From Leptolinea sp964446955 (GTDB lineage: Bacteria; Chloroflexota; Anaerolineae; Anaerolineales; Anaerolineaceae), in the NCBI GenBank assembly GCA_964446955.1, contig CAYUQJ010000001.1:248001-312000 (forward strand): 64,000 nucleotides of DNA, in the 5' to 3' direction. The notes under the pieces were generated by a model. The model was given only the letters and a program-made list of their open reading frames with translations, searched no databases and was not told the origin of the DNA. The translations under genes and the position numbers were made by a program. Shown one piece after another: positions 44,199-53,338 of this stretch. The number at the start of each line of letters is the position of its first letter. The first letter of the stretch is position 1.

Positions 44199-44414
44199 AA
44201 AAAGCCAGAGGATTTCAAAGAAAGGTTTTCTTTCCTTAATCGGAATAAGAAAAAACATTTTCCATTACTTGTGTGAAGATTTTTACTTAACAGTAATAAA
44301 ACCCAATTTCATTTACTCATTTATTCGTTAAAAAGGGTATCATTATTTTTCAAAGTACCGGTCAGCAGGATCAACAGACTCTGACGGAATAACTACGTAC
44401 GATCGGAATAACAA

Positions 44415-45425
44415 ATGGTGACTGTTACGATATTCAGAAAAGCAATATGTGATGAATGTGACGGAATTATTCATATGTTGGAGGAATTACAACCGACACA
44501 TCCACATCAACTGGCAGTCGTTAATGTGGAGGATTTGGAACTTTCTGAATCAACTGCAACACGAGTAAACTATCCTTACGTAAAAATTGGTCCCTATGTA
44601 CTTCATTTGCCTTTATCAAGGGCTGATTTGCAAATTGCTCTGGGCGCATCCATTGACAGAGCAAGACATTTGACGGCTGTCGGTGATAAGACTTATGAAC
44701 GCCGGATAACGCGCGGGCGGGAATTTACAAAAACAGACCGATTATCCTTGTGGTTAAGTAAGAATCTTATCCATATGGTTAATGTTTTTCTACTGCTCTA
44801 TGCCGGATTGCCTTTTCTGGCGCCGGTTTTTATGAAAGCAAACCTTGCTTTCCCTGCGAAGGTAATATATACGATTTATTCTCCTCTTTGTCATCAGTTG
44901 GGATTCCGATCATGGTTCCTTTTTGGTGAGCAATTCTTTTATCCGCGAGACCTCGCAGGAATTCCCGGTGTTAAAACATTTGAAGAGGCTACCGGGATCA
45001 AATCAACTGATGTTCTTGCAGCACGCTCTTACGTAGGTAATGAAACTGTCGGATACAAAGTCGCTCTCTGTGAACGCGATACCGCGATATATGGAAGCAT
45101 GTTCATATTTGGGATTCTATTTGTTCTGACAGGGAAACGGATGAGGAGTTTACCGTGGTACATCTGGATCGCTGTAGGTTTGGTCCCAATTGGTTTGGAT
45201 GGTTTTTCTCAATTACCCGGCCTGGCAGGCGGGTTGCCGGGATGGGTTCCAATGAGAGAAAGCACTCCAATACTGAGAGTGATCACAGGGGTTCTATTTG
45301 GCATTTCAACTGCCGCTTACTTATTCCCGTTATTGGAAGAATCGATGCGAGAAACAAGAACTTTTCTGAACTCCAAGCTGGTCATTACGGGTCAAATATC
45401 TCATACGGATGAGAATGCTCTATGA
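44415..45425 (+). CDS. Thioredoxin-like domain fused to DUF2085 membrane protein
   Basis: A 336-residue protein with two parts. Residues 1 to about 80 look like a small glutaredoxin/thioredoxin fold: VTVTIFRKAICDECDGIIHMLEEL with CxxC at Cys12 and Cys15, ending in a strand-turn before a basic linker. Residues from about 118 form an integral membrane domain with five or so helices and DUF2085 motifs YSPLCHQLGFRSWF and CERDTAIYG. Both parts have conserved cysteines. The ATG overlaps no gene upstream but its last four bases overlap the pgeF start (ATGA). The role is unknown; context next to CcdA suggests thiol redox work. Confidence 0.75.
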   Translation: MVTVTIFRKAICDECDGIIHMLEELQPTHPHQLAVVNVEDLELSESTATRVNYPYVKIGPYVLHLPLSRADLQIALGASIDRARHLTAVGDKTYERRITRGREFTKTDRLSLWLSKNLIHMVNVFLLLYAGLPFLAPVFMKANLAFPAKVIYTIYSPLCHQLGFRSWFLFGEQFFYPRDLAGIPGVKTFEEATGIKSTDVLAARSYVGNETVGYKVALCERDTAIYGSMFIFGILFVLTGKRMRSLPWYIWIAVGLVPIGLDGFSQLPGLAGGLPGWVPMRESTPILRVITGVLFGISTAAYLFPLLEESMRETRTFLNSKLVITGQISHTDENAL

Positions 45426-46216
45426 TCCGCAAGGAATCACAAGGGTTATCGTTTTATCAATTTGAGGTAATGTCACGATTTCAAATCCATCAGGGAATAT
45501 TTTGCCGGAATGGCGGTGTGAGTCCGGCCCCATGGAATTCATTAAACCTGGGCGGCCTCAGTGGTGATACCAGAGAAAATATTATTGAAAACCGGAAACG
45601 GATTTTTTCCTGTTTCAATCTTTCCGTTGATACCATTTTCGATGTATGGCAGGTACATGGTAACAAAGCGATTTGCACAGACAGGCCCCGTCCATTAACA
45701 GAAGAGCATGAAAAGGCTGATGCCATTTTTACCAACAAACAGGGAATAACATTATTCATGCGATTCGCTGATTGTGTCCCTCTATTTTTCTATGACCCCA
45801 AAAATATCGTGATAGGTATAGCTCACGCGGGGCGAATTGGAACGTTGAACCGGATTGCCGAAGATTGCGTTAAGACAATGAAAGAAGTGTATGGGAGTGA
45901 CCCAGGTGAAATAATTGCTGGAATTGGTCCTTCCATCGGGTCGGATCATTATGAGGTGAAACAGGATGTCATTGAACAGGCCGAGATCTGTTTTGAAAAC
46001 CTTGATGAGGTATTGATCCAACGAGATGGAAAACACTATCTTGATCTATGGGAAGCAAATCGATTGGTCTTGGAGCAGAGTGGCGTAAAGATGATTGAGG
46101 TAGCTGGAATCTGTACGGCTTGTCACACAGAGGATTGGTTTTCTCATCGAGCGGAGAATGGTCTGACCGGTCGGTTTGGGGCGTTGCTGGCAATTAAAGA
46201 AAGGGGAAATGGATGA
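45422..46216 (+). CDS. pgeF: Laccase-domain protein, PgeF/YfiH family
   Basis: A 264-residue protein of the YfiH/PgeF family. Members act on purine nucleosides, peptidoglycan amide links or polyphenols. Visible: GGVSPAPWNSLNLGGLSGD, the Cys in FADCVPLFFYDP and the His in IGIAHAGRIGTL, plus C-terminal CTACHTEDWFSHRAENGLTGRFGAL. The usual HAGWRG motif reads HAGRIG; the catalytic His and Cys are kept. The ATG overlaps the DUF2085 stop by four bases. It is followed by yggS, with which it shares four bases. Confidence 0.86.
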   Translation: MIRKESQGLSFYQFEVMSRFQIHQGIFCRNGGVSPAPWNSLNLGGLSGDTRENIIENRKRIFSCFNLSVDTIFDVWQVHGNKAICTDRPRPLTEEHEKADAIFTNKQGITLFMRFADCVPLFFYDPKNIVIGIAHAGRIGTLNRIAEDCVKTMKEVYGSDPGEIIAGIGPSIGSDHYEVKQDVIEQAEICFENLDEVLIQRDGKHYLDLWEANRLVLEQSGVKMIEVAGICTACHTEDWFSHRAENGLTGRFGALLAIKERGNG

Positions 46217-46944
46217 TGGAGCATTCTGAACCCATAGTCGATAATTACAATCGTATTATGGATCGGATAAATACCTGCGTTTTAAAATGCGGCAGGATCG
46301 AACAATCGGTCAAGTTGCTGGTAGTTACAAAAGGCCAACCGGTTGAAAAGATGGTTAAAGCGTATGAAGCTGGTGCCCGGTTGTTTGGTGAGAACTATCC
46401 CGAAGAGACGGCCGGGAAACTTGAAAAACTTAAAACCCTTCCGGATATTGAGCTGCATATGATTGGTCATCTGCAAAGCAGAAAGGCAAAGATCGTTGCC
46501 AGTTCGTTTCAATGCATGCATTCCATAGACAGGATCTCGATTGCGGAGAAATTAAACCGTGAATTAGAAGAAACAAACAGAAAACTACCTGTTCTATTGG
46601 AAATGAATGTAAGCGGTGAAAAAACAAAGGGTGGATTTCCCGCCTGGGACATCGATAAATGGAACGATCTGCTTCCAGTTGTAGAGCAAATTAACTCTTT
46701 TCAATCATTGAGCATACAGGGTTTGATGACCATGCCGCCATTATCCCTGGATAGTGAAAGTGTGCGGCCTTTCTTTTCGAAATTGCACAATTTACGGGAA
46801 TACTTTGAAGTACAATTTCCAAAGCAAACATGGAAAGAACTTTCCATGGGAACCAGTGGTGATTTTGAGACCGCTATAGAAGAAGGCGCGACCTACATCC
46901 GGATTGGAACCGCGATCATGGGTATGCGACCAAAGAGAATATGA
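46213..46944 (+). CDS. yggS: Pyridoxal-phosphate homeostasis protein YggS
   Basis: A 243-residue PLP-binding protein of the YggS/PROSC family. The PLP lysine lies in LLVVTKGQPVEKMVKAYEAGARLFGENYPEE, and SMGTSGDFETAIEEGATYIRIGTAIMG is the phosphate-binding end of the barrel. Length is standard. The order yggS-yggT is common in many bacteria. The start overlaps the pgeF stop. Confidence 0.95.
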   Translation: MMEHSEPIVDNYNRIMDRINTCVLKCGRIEQSVKLLVVTKGQPVEKMVKAYEAGARLFGENYPEETAGKLEKLKTLPDIELHMIGHLQSRKAKIVASSFQCMHSIDRISIAEKLNRELEETNRKLPVLLEMNVSGEKTKGGFPAWDIDKWNDLLPVVEQINSFQSLSIQGLMTMPPLSLDSESVRPFFSKLHNLREYFEVQFPKQTWKELSMGTSGDFETAIEEGATYIRIGTAIMGMRPKRI

Positions 46945-46955
46945 ATTGAGGAACA

Positions 46956-47216
46956 ATGGGACTTATACTAGCTAGATCTTTCCAGATTTTTTTCGAGGTT
47001 CTTTCTTTTATTGTAATTATTGATGTTTTTATGTCGTATTTCTTGTCACCTAATAACTCTATCCGGGCATTCTTTGACCGTTTGGTGGAGCCGTTGCTTT
47101 CCCCGATTCGACGAGTCATGCCAACTTTAGCGGGTCTTGATTTCTCTCCGCTTGTTCTGATCATCCTTCTATCTGTGTTGGAATCAGTTCTGGTTTCACT
47201 GGTGTCGGGCCTTTAG
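46956..47216 (+). CDS. yggT: YggT family membrane protein
   Basis: An 86-residue membrane protein with two hydrophobic segments (about residues 7-28 and 64-84) around the conserved LVEPLLSPIRRVMPTLAGLDFSPLVLIILL, the YggT signature. In other bacteria it is linked to osmotic stress and cell division regions. It starts 11 bases after yggS. A hairpin overlies its stop codon. Confidence 0.9.
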   Translation: MGLILARSFQIFFEVLSFIVIIDVFMSYFLSPNNSIRAFFDRLVEPLLSPIRRVMPTLAGLDFSPLVLIILLSVLESVLVSLVSGL

Positions 47217-47223
47217 CCCGACA
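47203..47223 (+). terminator. Hairpin over the yggT stop codon
   Basis: Eight-bp perfect GC-rich stem (47203-47210 with 47216-47223) and a five-base loop; the TAG stop begins in the loop. No T-run follows, so it is a poor intrinsic terminator and could be a Rho- or mRNA-stability element. Confidence 0.45.
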
Positions 47224-47315
47224 AGATCCACACTGATTAACTTATTTATTGTTAAATTTATAGCTACAGTGGCAGGTTAATTTATACTCGCGGCTGTAGT
47301 TTATATATAGACTCT

Positions 47316-48017
47316 TTACCCTGCGTATAAGATACGTCCGCACGAAGTACAGGTTACCAATTTCTGTGGCGAACGGGCAGCCTGCCAGTCTGCCGGTGTC
47401 AATGTGGCACCGCAGGCGGAGCATGCTTGATCAACTACAACGGCTACTGCCAGTCCTCGTTTCGTTTTTCGTAAGTTCTCATATCTTTCCAGCGTAGGCG
47501 CATCCACATTCTGAACTGCAGCGCTTCTCTCAGCCAGAAGATTATCTTTTTTCTTTTTCAATGATGATAATTCGCCTCTTAATCCGGCAACCCGAGTCGC
47601 AAATTCTGATTCGGCATCCGAAAGTTCTTTTTGAATACCCGTTTTCTCGTTTTCAAGATTCTCAACTACCATCATTGTATTGAACTGATCTTCATCTTGT
47701 GTGGATATTTGATTTTTTAATGAGGCGATTTCGTTTTGAAGATCTTGTAATTCACGCGGCAGTTTTATCTTGCCACCATACAGTGCGTGTTCATCTTCCT
47801 TCAGTTTTATTTGAAGCTGGTTATTCTTCTCTTCAATACTTTTCAGGAATTTTTGGCTTTTTTCCAATTCTCTCTGTTTTTCTGATAACCTGTCTTTCAC
47901 TTCGTTTACAATAGTCTCATCCTGGATCGTTCGGGAAATTTCTTTTTCTCGTGCAGAGATTTGATCCAATTCCGTGTCCATTTTTTGTAGTCTGGATAGT
48001 TGAAAGGCAAGATTCAT
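47316..48017 (-). CDS. Coiled-coil protein with C4 zinc ribbon (zf-RING_7 family)
   Basis: A 233-residue protein. Residues about 5-175 are heptad-rich helices (DTELDQISAREKEISRTI to LRGELSSLKKKKDNLLAERSAAV), suggesting a long coiled coil. The C-terminus has a zinc ribbon with CSACGATLTP and CTSCGRILYAG. Proteins of this family occur in many bacteria, often near ribosome- or RNase-linked genes, but no function is established. The first residues MNLAFQLSRLQKMD are typical of the family. It is divergent from the large membrane-protein operon. Confidence 0.83.
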   Translation of the reverse strand: MNLAFQLSRLQKMDTELDQISAREKEISRTIQDETIVNEVKDRLSEKQRELEKSQKFLKSIEEKNNQLQIKLKEDEHALYGGKIKLPRELQDLQNEIASLKNQISTQDEDQFNTMMVVENLENEKTGIQKELSDAESEFATRVAGLRGELSSLKKKKDNLLAERSAAVQNVDAPTLERYENLRKTKRGLAVAVVVDQACSACGATLTPADWQAARSPQKLVTCTSCGRILYAG

Positions 48018-48091
48018 AAGTGCAAGTATCCTGTGCGTATAGGATTATCCGAGAAGCAATAATTACGAGTTGGAGATAGAATTATCTTACC

Positions 48092-49633
48092 ATGAAGAAC
48101 ACCAACTTTTCCCTACTCATCGTACTTCTAATCATGGCTTGCTCTCTCCCTTCAATTACCGGTTTTCTAAACCAGGATACTTCACTGTCATACAGCGGTG
48201 TAGTTTTCAATCCGATTGATGGATATACCTACCTTGCGAAAATGCAGATTGGGATTAGCGGTGATTGGTTGTTTTCCCTGCCATTCACGCATCAGGCAGG
48301 TGATGGACGGTTTTTGTATCCATTCTATATAGCTGCCGGGCATGGAATGCGATTAATCAATACCACTCCGGCGGTAGGATTTACGCTTCTCAGAATACTT
48401 TCATATATTTTATTGATTCTTTCTCTTGTCAAGGTTGCGAAATCTATTTTCCCAGAAAATAGGACAGCCATGAGACTGGGGGTTGTGCTCTCCGGATTTG
48501 GAGGAGGCCTGGGTTGGATTCTGCTTCCATTTGGGAATTTCGGGGCGGATTTCTGGGTTTCAGAAGCTTTTCCGTTCCTTTCAGGGCTGGCAAATCCACA
48601 CTTCCCATTGGCGCTTAGTTTGATGGTTGTTTCAATACTATTGCCAGGTCAAATTTTACGGGGACGGAATCTGGTATTCTTTCTTCTGTCGGGTTTGGTG
48701 TTGTCTATTCTTTCACCCTTTGGCTTTGTCCTGTCTGCCGGTGTACTACTTGCAAGCTGGTTATGGGAACGGTTGGAAGGAACGAATTCTCAAGTGTGGC
48801 AGATCATCCTCTACATATTTGCTGGAAGTCCATATTGTATTTATCAATTCTGGGCTGTACATTCAACGCCTCAATTTGCGGCATGGACAGCACAGAATAT
48901 TACACCTGCACCGGCTGCATGGGATGTTCTTCTTACGTTCTCTCCCTGGGTAATTCTGATTGTTTTCTGTTGGAATGAAATTATCCGGATGCGGAAATCG
49001 CGGATTATCCGCAATTTGATCACCTGGATCGTTATCGGGCTGGTTTTTACACTGATCCCCATTGGTTTACAGCGGAGATTTATGATCGGGTTATCTATTC
49101 CTTTCACACTGTTAGGTCTGCTTTCACTTCCAATTGTTGCGCACAAGTTACATTTTCCCATTGGAAAAATCCAGACTATATGCACATCTCTTGTTCTTAT
49201 CACTCCAATCTTATTAGTTGTGATGACAACCATGGCTATCGCAACTCACAATCCTTTGTATTATTACAAAAAAGGTGAGATGGAAGCCATATCATGGTTA
49301 TCACGCCAGGGTGATGGGAGACAGGTTGTACTGGCTTCCCCAGAAACAGGATTGATGATCCCATCGATCAGTCAACTGCGCGTGGTTTATGGACACCCTT
49401 TTGAATCGATTGATGCGGAAAACGCAAAAAAACTCGTTGAGACTTTTTTTTCTGAAAGCAAGCTTGACGGGGTCAATAATGCCCAGTCTATGTTAAATAA
49501 ATACCAGGTAGATTGGATATTTTATGGACCCCGTGAAAAAGAACTAGGTTCTCCAGCGTACTTGATGGATAAGAAGCCTGCTTTTGAATTTGGTGGGGTG
49601 ACACTATATAACGTTCGTGGACAAACCCCATGA
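48092..49633 (+). CDS. Large membrane protein, family A copy 1 (GT-C-like)
   Basis: A 513-residue polytopic membrane protein with about 12 hydrophobic segments and a C-terminal soluble tail. I do not recognise a named family, but its layout (first extracytoplasmic loop with FNPIDGYTYLAKMQIG, and a late extracytoplasmic domain) is that of GT-C glycosyltransferases using lipid-linked sugars. It is a paralogue of the third gene of this operon: both have DG-x-[ST]-Y-[IL]-AKM, GGGLGW, LQRRF and a final VD-[FW]-I-x-[FYW]-GP motif. The last four bases overlap the next gene (ATGA). Confidence 0.72.
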   Translation: MKNTNFSLLIVLLIMACSLPSITGFLNQDTSLSYSGVVFNPIDGYTYLAKMQIGISGDWLFSLPFTHQAGDGRFLYPFYIAAGHGMRLINTTPAVGFTLLRILSYILLILSLVKVAKSIFPENRTAMRLGVVLSGFGGGLGWILLPFGNFGADFWVSEAFPFLSGLANPHFPLALSLMVVSILLPGQILRGRNLVFFLLSGLVLSILSPFGFVLSAGVLLASWLWERLEGTNSQVWQIILYIFAGSPYCIYQFWAVHSTPQFAAWTAQNITPAPAAWDVLLTFSPWVILIVFCWNEIIRMRKSRIIRNLITWIVIGLVFTLIPIGLQRRFMIGLSIPFTLLGLLSLPIVAHKLHFPIGKIQTICTSLVLITPILLVVMTTMAIATHNPLYYYKKGEMEAISWLSRQGDGRQVVLASPETGLMIPSISQLRVVYGHPFESIDAENAKKLVETFFSESKLDGVNNAQSMLNKYQVDWIFYGPREKELGSPAYLMDKKPAFEFGGVTLYNVRGQTP

Positions 49634-51747
49634 TTCGAAGGTATTACAAATGGCTGCTTCTAATTATTCCGGGACTTCCGGTAATTATCGCTTGGGATGG
49701 CTTCATTGTCCCGGCCGGAACAAATTCATCCGATATATTGATCAGTCATTTTCCCAACCTTTTGTTACTCCAACGGTCACTGGGAACAGGTGAGGGTATC
49801 CCACTCTGGTCGCCAGCAATCTTGAGCGGATTCCCTTTAGCAGCCAATCCATTGTCTTCTTTGTGGTATCCCCCGGCGTGGATATCCCTTTTCTTCCCGA
49901 TCTCCCTTGGCATCAATCTTGTTATGGCATTACATATTATCCTTGGTTGCGCGGGGTTTTATTATTTTTTGCGGCAGTATGGGCTCGAGAAAGAGACGGC
50001 TTTGTTGGGCTGTTTATTCTTTGGTCTTCTTCCGGCTGGTTATTCCCATGTTATTGCCGGACATTTTACGTGGGTATGCGCTTCGGCCTGGTTTCCCTGG
50101 CTGCTGGCTCTCTCTATAAGTATTGATGGTAATTGCTGGAAAAGGACCATATTAACAGCCATTTTTCTGGGTCTAATGCTGCTTGCCGATCTCCGCTTTT
50201 CAGTATATGCAGTTGTCATCTGGATAGTTTTCGTTGGTTTTTCTTGTTTAAAAAGGCACATTAATGCTGAACGGCTGTATGGATTACGGCAAATAACTTT
50301 TGTCTTGGTGTCTGGTTTGCTGGCTCTTGGTTTGAGCGCGGCTGTTTGGGTGCCTTTATTGGAATACACAAAATTGAGTACGCGAAGTCTGATGAAGGCC
50401 ACAGATTCCTTCTACCTTTCCCTGCCGCCAGTTCAGTTGACAGGGTTGGTGGTTCCGGGGCATCCTTCGACAGTCGAATGGATAATGTATCCGGGTTCGG
50501 TTATCTTCCTCTTGTTTATTGTCGCCTTTTCATTCCTTCGGAAAAATGACAATCTAAAGTTATGGTTTCTTATTGCATTATGCAGTCTATTTTGGGCTTT
50601 GGGTGAAAACATCACTTGGAATAAAAATCTCATATCTTTTCCGATGCTTGACATGCTCCGTGTTCCCTCCAGAGGGGTGTATTTCCTTTCAATCGCGTTG
50701 CTTATGATGGCTCTACTCACCATGGATTGGTTGCTGCGATCAAATCCGAAAAAGGCTGTGTTTTTACGCCTTGGAACCATTGGTATGGCAGCCCTGGCGT
50801 TGTTGATACAGGGATTTGTGGCTCTTGCGAACCCGGAAAAGAACCTCTTTATCATTATTCACATGGCTTGCTGGGTAGTCACGGCAGTTATTGTTCTGTT
50901 ATATTCATATAAAAAGGTCACAACAGTAATATTTCTATCCGCCCTGGGAATTTTTGGAGTGTTGGATATCGGGTTTGCTGACCTGCGATTATTGGACACC
51001 CGTCCATATAAAGACGCGTTATCTGACGAAAAATTGTTTGGTGATGTTCTACTTCAAAAGGGCGGAGATTTCCGTGTATTTTCGCCATCTTATTCCATTC
51101 CTCAACACACTGCGGCTTATAACAAACTGGAATTGGCGGATGGTATTGACCCGATGCAATTGATCTCCTATAGCAATTTCATACGTGAATCCATTTCCTC
51201 CCCGATGGGTGGGTATTCGGTCACACTGCCAGAATTCAAAAATGGGAAACCGGAAACGGACAACAAAGGAATAACACCATCTGCTTCGAAGCTGGCTTTA
51301 CTGAATGTACAGTATATGGCTTCCGCTTTTCCCATCGATGAAGCGGGGTGGGTTATAGAAGAATTTTCAGGAGGCGGTTTTCTTTATCGAAATGAACTGG
51401 CCCTGGGATGGGCGTGGATGGAGCCTGCTCCTGGAAGTGGAATAAAGGATTACGTTTCAGTAAATCAGGTGAACCGACGAAATAACCAGATTCAAATCCA
51501 AGCCAATGGCCCCGGTTTTCTTCATCTGGCTGAAATTGATTATCCGGGCTGGGAGGCTACAGTGGATGGTGTACCAGTCAGTATCCATACCGCATATGGA
51601 ATTCTACGTGCTGTTGAGTTGACTGAGGGACCACATCTCGTGACCATATCCTTTCGACCGATTCGGGTTTATTCGGGAATTCTGATCAGTCTTGTGACTA
51701 TAGCAATCTGTTTTTTTGCATGGAATAACAAGAGGCTTTATGGTTGA
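49630..51747 (+). CDS. YfhO-like membrane protein, family B copy 1
   Basis: A 705-residue polytopic protein with about 12 hydrophobic segments and a C-terminal extracytoplasmic domain. It matches the YfhO pattern: ISHFPNLLLLQRSLGTGEGIPLWSPAILSGFPLAANP in the first loop and a final YPGWEATVDGVPVSIH block. YfhO proteins in Gram-positive bacteria glycosylate teichoic acids from lipid-linked sugars. The paralogous fourth gene shares the LW-x3-[LM]-[GS]-x-PL-x-AN and DYPGW/WYPGW motifs. It overlaps copy A1 by four and A2 by eight bases. Confidence 0.8.
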   Translation: MIRRYYKWLLLIIPGLPVIIAWDGFIVPAGTNSSDILISHFPNLLLLQRSLGTGEGIPLWSPAILSGFPLAANPLSSLWYPPAWISLFFPISLGINLVMALHIILGCAGFYYFLRQYGLEKETALLGCLFFGLLPAGYSHVIAGHFTWVCASAWFPWLLALSISIDGNCWKRTILTAIFLGLMLLADLRFSVYAVVIWIVFVGFSCLKRHINAERLYGLRQITFVLVSGLLALGLSAAVWVPLLEYTKLSTRSLMKATDSFYLSLPPVQLTGLVVPGHPSTVEWIMYPGSVIFLLFIVAFSFLRKNDNLKLWFLIALCSLFWALGENITWNKNLISFPMLDMLRVPSRGVYFLSIALLMMALLTMDWLLRSNPKKAVFLRLGTIGMAALALLIQGFVALANPEKNLFIIIHMACWVVTAVIVLLYSYKKVTTVIFLSALGIFGVLDIGFADLRLLDTRPYKDALSDEKLFGDVLLQKGGDFRVFSPSYSIPQHTAAYNKLELADGIDPMQLISYSNFIRESISSPMGGYSVTLPEFKNGKPETDNKGITPSASKLALLNVQYMASAFPIDEAGWVIEEFSGGGFLYRNELALGWAWMEPAPGSGIKDYVSVNQVNRRNNQIQIQANGPGFLHLAEIDYPGWEATVDGVPVSIHTAYGILRAVELTEGPHLVTISFRPIRVYSGILISLVTIAICFFAWNNKRLYG

Positions 51748-53338
51748 AGAAAAAGAACATCGCTTGGTCTTCCTTGCGATGGCTGTAATCCTTGGAATTA
51801 CATTTACCCCGTATTTAACCGGATTTGTATTACAGGGAACCGACTGGCGATTCACTGGTTTTCTTTTTGGTGTTGAAGATGGAAACTCTTATATCGCGAA
51901 GATGCTTTCAGGGACGTATGGCAACTGGCTGTTTCGTTCTCCATACTCCACAATGCCGCAAACCGGAGTTCTGGCTTTCTTTCCCTATATTCTCCTGGGC
52001 AAACTGGCTTATCCCCCGGGATTACATGAACAACTTGTGGCATTGTTTCAGATTTTTCGGCTCGTTAGTGGTGGACTTCTAATTTGGGCAACCTATTCTT
52101 TTGTTGCCGTCTTTATTCATAAACCAGAAATCAGATTATTAACTTCACTGGTGATTCTTACCGGTGGGGGACTAGGCTGGTTTGGTTGGATGTTAATCCC
52201 GGATGATGGTACCTGGAGATTGCCGTTAGAAGCCTATTCACCGGAAGCCTTTGGATTGCTTTCCATAATTGGTCTTCCACACCTTGCTGCAGCACGTGCT
52301 TTTTTATTGATGGGTTTGACAGGTTTCCTGAAACTTAGTACCACACAATTCAAATTCTCTTCTGTATTGGTCTTTGGTTTGTACTGGTTCATAGCCGGAT
52401 TTTTTCAACCATTGATTCTTGCGGTTGGTTGCGCTATTTTGGCGGTCTATGCCTTATTCGTGTGGATATTTTCGGGTTCGTTAAAAAACGAAAGACCCAT
52501 GCCATACATAAAGAACACGTTTGTTATGGCGATCTGCGCCTCTCCATGGATACTATACAATCTATTCTTCTTTTCTTCCGATGGGTATTTAAAAATTTGG
52601 TATTCCCAAAATATCATCAGCTCGCCTCCACTGTATGATTATCTGTGGTCTTTTGGAATTTATCTGATAGCAGCGGTACCTGCTGTAAAGCATATTTTCA
52701 AACAGAAAGACAATCGTGCCATTATCTTACCCGTATGGATCCTGTGCGCGGCAGTATTGGCTTATATTCCTTACAATTTACAACGGCGGTTCATTGACGG
52801 TGTGTGGGTGGCGATTGTTATTTTGATCTTCATGAACTATGAGATTATTGCAAATCGGAAATGGAAGGTAACATACAAAGCAATAATCGCATCCACTTTC
52901 ATTTCACCTATTCTGGTTATGATGACATTGACATTTGGGATTTTGAAAATTGCTAAGCCGGTATATAGACCAGAAGCAGAGGTAAAAATGTTTGAATCCC
53001 TGTCAAAGATGGTTGAGCCGGGAGATACGGTTCTCAGCAGTTATGATACCGGTAATGCTCTTCCTGCCTGGGTTCCTGTGTATGTGCTGGCCGGTCATGG
53101 GCCAGAGAGCGCGAATTTGAAATATGTACTGAGCGAGATAGAATCCTTCTATTCTGGCGATATCATGGATGAATCGCATGAAGAATTTCTTACCCGAAAC
53201 AGTGTAGATTTCATCATATGGGGACCTGGAGAAATACAGAATAACGCAACCGAAATCAAATTTGATGAACAGTTTCAGTCCGTTTATGATAATGACTCCT
53301 ATAAGGTGTTTCAGGTAACAACAGAAAAGAATGAATAA
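51740..53338 (+). CDS. Large membrane protein, family A copy 2 (GT-C-like)
   Basis: A 532-residue paralogue of the first operon gene, with the same topology. Matching blocks: VEDGNSYIAKMLSGTYGNWLF against IDGYTYLAKMQIGISGDWLF; ILTGGGLGWFGWMLIP against GGGLGWILLP; YNLQRRFIDG against GLQRRFMIG; VDFIIWGP against VDWIFYGP. Identity is partial and spread along the whole length, so the duplication is old. I chose the ATG at 51740, with AGAGG four bases upstream; it overlaps the B1 stop by eight bases. A longer frame begins at 51716. Confidence 0.72.
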   Translation: MVEEKEHRLVFLAMAVILGITFTPYLTGFVLQGTDWRFTGFLFGVEDGNSYIAKMLSGTYGNWLFRSPYSTMPQTGVLAFFPYILLGKLAYPPGLHEQLVALFQIFRLVSGGLLIWATYSFVAVFIHKPEIRLLTSLVILTGGGLGWFGWMLIPDDGTWRLPLEAYSPEAFGLLSIIGLPHLAAARAFLLMGLTGFLKLSTTQFKFSSVLVFGLYWFIAGFFQPLILAVGCAILAVYALFVWIFSGSLKNERPMPYIKNTFVMAICASPWILYNLFFFSSDGYLKIWYSQNIISSPPLYDYLWSFGIYLIAAVPAVKHIFKQKDNRAIILPVWILCAAVLAYIPYNLQRRFIDGVWVAIVILIFMNYEIIANRKWKVTYKAIIASTFISPILVMMTLTFGILKIAKPVYRPEAEVKMFESLSKMVEPGDTVLSSYDTGNALPAWVPVYVLAGHGPESANLKYVLSEIESFYSGDIMDESHEEFLTRNSVDFIIWGPGEIQNNATEIKFDEQFQSVYDNDSYKVFQVTTEKNE

